DNA of 54,848 nt from Paludibacteraceae bacterium (lineage in GTDB: Bacteria > Bacteroidota > Bacteroidia > Bacteroidales > Paludibacteraceae), in NCBI GenBank assembly GCA_017448345.1, contig JAFSLP010000061.1, positions 1 through 54,848 on the forward strand, read 5' to 3'. The position numbers and the translations under genes are program-made. The notes beneath the pieces were generated by a model, which did not search any database, was not told the DNA's origin, and worked only from the letters and a program-made list of their open reading frames with translations. The stretch's first letter is position 1. Each line of letters starts with the position of its first letter. Positions 52,907 through 54,848 of this stretch are shown in pieces.

Positions 52907-54721
52907 ATGAAAAAACTACAACTAACACTACTCGCTGCTTGCCTCTTAACAGGGGCAAGCATGCGTGTTTTTGCGCAGGGAGAATCATGCTCCGACCCCA
53001 TACAGATAACCAAGGATTTTAACTATACCATCCAATCAGCCGGATCTGTCTGGTTTTTGGCGAACACCTTCGACCTTCCCTTGGCAATCGACTATTACCC
53101 TTCCGATGCCACCGCCGAAGGACCGGTTCTGGAACTGGACTTCAGCTGCACACCCGGCAAGTACAACGACCCAATCATATGCAGCCTCTTCTGCTCTGAT
53201 GTACAGGGACATATAGTCCTGCCGCATGTGGAGAGACCTTCCGCAAGTTACGACAAAGAAGGCAAACTGCGCTACCATGTGGAGATGGGTGAGTTCTACC
53301 GTGACCTGCTCTTGAGGCAAGGTATCGACTATAACGTTGCGGTGTATGTTAAAGCCAAGTTCTCCTGTGCCGGCACGATAGGTATATCCCCGGACCCGTT
53401 CTCCACCTGTATGGACGGAGCCAAGTTCATGCACCTCGGCGACACGGTAAACGTCAAGGCACAGGATACGGAGCGCTATGTCATCGTGCCCTATATCCAA
53501 TGGCAGTATGACTCTATCCGCTATATCTGGAGCGGTGACAAACGTGTTACCCTTTCTGTCATGGGCAAGCGTTGTGACTTCGACCCGCTCGACAATTCCG
53601 ATGAGAACATGCTCCAGTACAAGCGCATACAGCCCGGTGACACACTCAAGATGACGAGCGCGGACATCAAGCACTACTTGGACGACAACACCAAACAGAA
53701 AGACGGTGGTTTGTATTATGCCAAGTTCTACAGCGATGCACCCGGCATCATAAAGATTGAGCGGGTTCCCGAAGCCAAACCCGAAGGTGACATCACCGTC
53801 CTGTCCTACGACAAAGAGGAGACAGTGCACGCCAATGCCTTCAGCGAGGTCTATGCCATTCCGAATACATGGAAATCTGCCACACTCTTCTCCACGCCTA
53901 CCGATTATATCTTCCGCATGTATGTTGGCACCACGCAAGATTTTACGAAGGACAATGCCATCACCTCTTATCAGTTCGACAAATTACAGCAGGGACATCA
54001 ACTGGGTTTGTCGGATGACGAGATGAAAGCCCTCTGGAAAAAGACCCAAGACAAATACCTTTATATCCGCTTCGAATGTGGAGAGGAAACCACTATCTTG
54101 CCTACCCTCTGGGCTCCTTCCCAGTGTGTCACCAAGACCAAAGTCATCAAACCCGCCACTACTGTCACTATCGCCGGTCGCTCAACGGCTAACCATCGGT
54201 TCTTATACACCGACTGGGTAGGGGGTGACATGATTATAGACTGGCAGTCTCAGTTGAGTGATTGTTCGTTCTATCTCGGCGACAGTTGTATCAGCGCCAC
54301 GGAGGAAGACCCGCATGTCTTCTACACCGGTGATATAGGCAAGAACAACTCCGTCACTATCCCTGCCGCCGACATCGCCTCTTGGGTGCCTTATGTGGAC
54401 GGAGACGGTTACCTCTATGTGGTCTTTAATCCCAGTGGAAAAGGTACCATCACCATCACAACCACCGCTGAGGGAGAGAAGGATCCGGAGGACACCAAAC
54501 CCGACATCCCGCATGCCACTGTCCATGTCTCCTGTGCGGACGGCGACCCGCATATGCTCCTCGTCACCGTCTCCGTGCCGCAGACCCTCACCGTCACAGC
54601 CGAAGGCACCACGGTAGAGCAGTGGGAAGCCACCCCTGCCGAACCGCACACCCTCACCCTCTCCGCCGGACAATATACCCTGACCGGCACCAAGGAAGAG
54701 GTACTGCTCCTTGTGCCGTAG
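52907..54721 (+). CDS. Secreted protein of three beta domains
   Basis: 604 residues with signal peptide (MKKLQLTLLAACLLTGASMR to about VFAQ). Three related segments are suggested by recurring patterns: ITKDFNYTIQSAGSVWFLAN, VKAQDTERYVIVPYIQWQYD and VHANAFSEVYAIPNTW. Each combines a short strand pair with an aromatic pattern and is followed by a G-x-[GL]-Y-[YLV]-[AVI] strand (GGLYYAKF, DKYLYIRF, DGYLYVVF). The last ~60 residues are a small domain (VTVSVPQTLTVTAEGTTVEQ) without the giant-protein tail. It lies 19 bases behind the small gene, in one operon with the giant gene. Probably outside the cell; function unknown. Confidence 0.75.
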   Translation: MKKLQLTLLAACLLTGASMRVFAQGESCSDPIQITKDFNYTIQSAGSVWFLANTFDLPLAIDYYPSDATAEGPVLELDFSCTPGKYNDPIICSLFCSDVQGHIVLPHVERPSASYDKEGKLRYHVEMGEFYRDLLLRQGIDYNVAVYVKAKFSCAGTIGISPDPFSTCMDGAKFMHLGDTVNVKAQDTERYVIVPYIQWQYDSIRYIWSGDKRVTLSVMGKRCDFDPLDNSDENMLQYKRIQPGDTLKMTSADIKHYLDDNTKQKDGGLYYAKFYSDAPGIIKIERVPEAKPEGDITVLSYDKEETVHANAFSEVYAIPNTWKSATLFSTPTDYIFRMYVGTTQDFTKDNAITSYQFDKLQQGHQLGLSDDEMKALWKKTQDKYLYIRFECGEETTILPTLWAPSQCVTKTKVIKPATTVTIAGRSTANHRFLYTDWVGGDMIIDWQSQLSDCSFYLGDSCISATEEDPHVFYTGDIGKNNSVTIPAADIASWVPYVDGDGYLYVVFNPSGKGTITITTTAEGEKDPEDTKPDIPHATVHVSCADGDPHMLLVTVSVPQTLTVTAEGTTVEQWEATPAEPHTLTLSAGQYTLTGTKEEVLLLVP

Positions 54722-54848
54722 AGCAGGAAAATAGAGAAACTCCGATAAATTCGGATAAATTCTGATTCTCTCCGATAACCTCGGAGTCCTCTATCATAGT
54801 GGCGTCACATAGGCAAGTAAGAGGCAAATAAGGGTTAAGTAAGGGGCA
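54722..54848. repeat. TCCGATAA-type spacer repeat at the window end
   Basis: 54740-54787 carries degenerate units such as CTCCGATAAATTC, the same word as 9334-9379 in opposite orientation. CTCCGA and TCGGAG at its ends can pair. No gene seen in the remaining bases. Confidence 0.5.

Noticed and set aside
1..54848. Insertion sequence, prophage or integrative element
   Set aside because: No transposase, integrase, relaxase or phage gene, and no target-site duplication or attachment site seen.

Overview
The window reads as a chromosomal segment of a gut-type Bacteroidota bacterium, most likely order Bacteroidales. The support is: promoters of the TTTG / TAnnTTTG type upstream of most transcription units, often right after an A-run; several large secreted proteins ending in a Prevotella/Bacteroides-like C-terminal tail; a fused NfnA/NfnB-type (PyrK-GltD) protein; ATP-type PEP carboxykinase; a DUF4293-like protein; and STN and OmpA outer-membrane architectures. 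I see no transposase, integrase, CRISPR array or phage gene.

Layout. Positions 1-3190 hold a minus-strand surface-protein gene, a 49-codon small gene behind it and a terminator. Positions 3331-9279 hold a small hypothetical gene, a TPR-transmembrane-AraC regulator, pepD and a MATE exporter on the minus strand, and a divergent small outer-membrane protein on the plus strand. Positions 9378-16199 hold pckA (minus), then a plus-strand run: Sua5/YrdC, a WcaJ-like sugar-phosphate transferase, a short xseB-like gene, a DUF4293-like membrane protein, and a TPP riboswitch in front of a TonB-dependent receptor that is therefore very probably the thiamine receptor. Positions 16464-18026 hold tRNA-Glu, rpsT and an AraC regulator.

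Positions 18062-29436 are a minus-strand surface cluster: a 1227-residue multi-domain carbohydrate-binding-like protein, a 47-codon small gene, an STN-barrel-OmpA fusion, two paralogous secreted proteins and a second barrel. Positions 30118-30773 hold a 6S-like RNA and two coupled tiny genes. Positions 30864-42296 are a long, tightly packed minus-strand run: uxaB, uxaA, a lipoprotein, an SRPBCC protein, psd, deoC, the Nfn-type fusion, dacB, birA and rmlB. Positions 43258-54721 are a plus-strand unit: a 3158-residue surface protein, a 46-codon small gene with a strong ribosome-binding site, and a 604-residue secreted protein.

Two cross-cutting patterns stand out. First, each of the three giant tail-bearing surface proteins is followed on the same strand by a tiny gene whose product starts M-x-K-x-Y-x-x-P; these look like one family and a recurring two-gene unit. 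Second, a 32-bp degenerate heptamer repeat built on GTAC occurs eight times, always in the same orientation relative to transcription. Six copies lie inside reading frames and are always read in the same frame, giving peptides like VQRDDVPCTK, including in the housekeeping proteins Sua5, PepD and the Nfn-type fusion. The leaders of two surface genes also carry unusual RNA structure: an intrinsic terminator inside one leader and three mutually exclusive pairing arms in the other.

All functional calls come from reading the sequence and recalled family knowledge. No database search was run.
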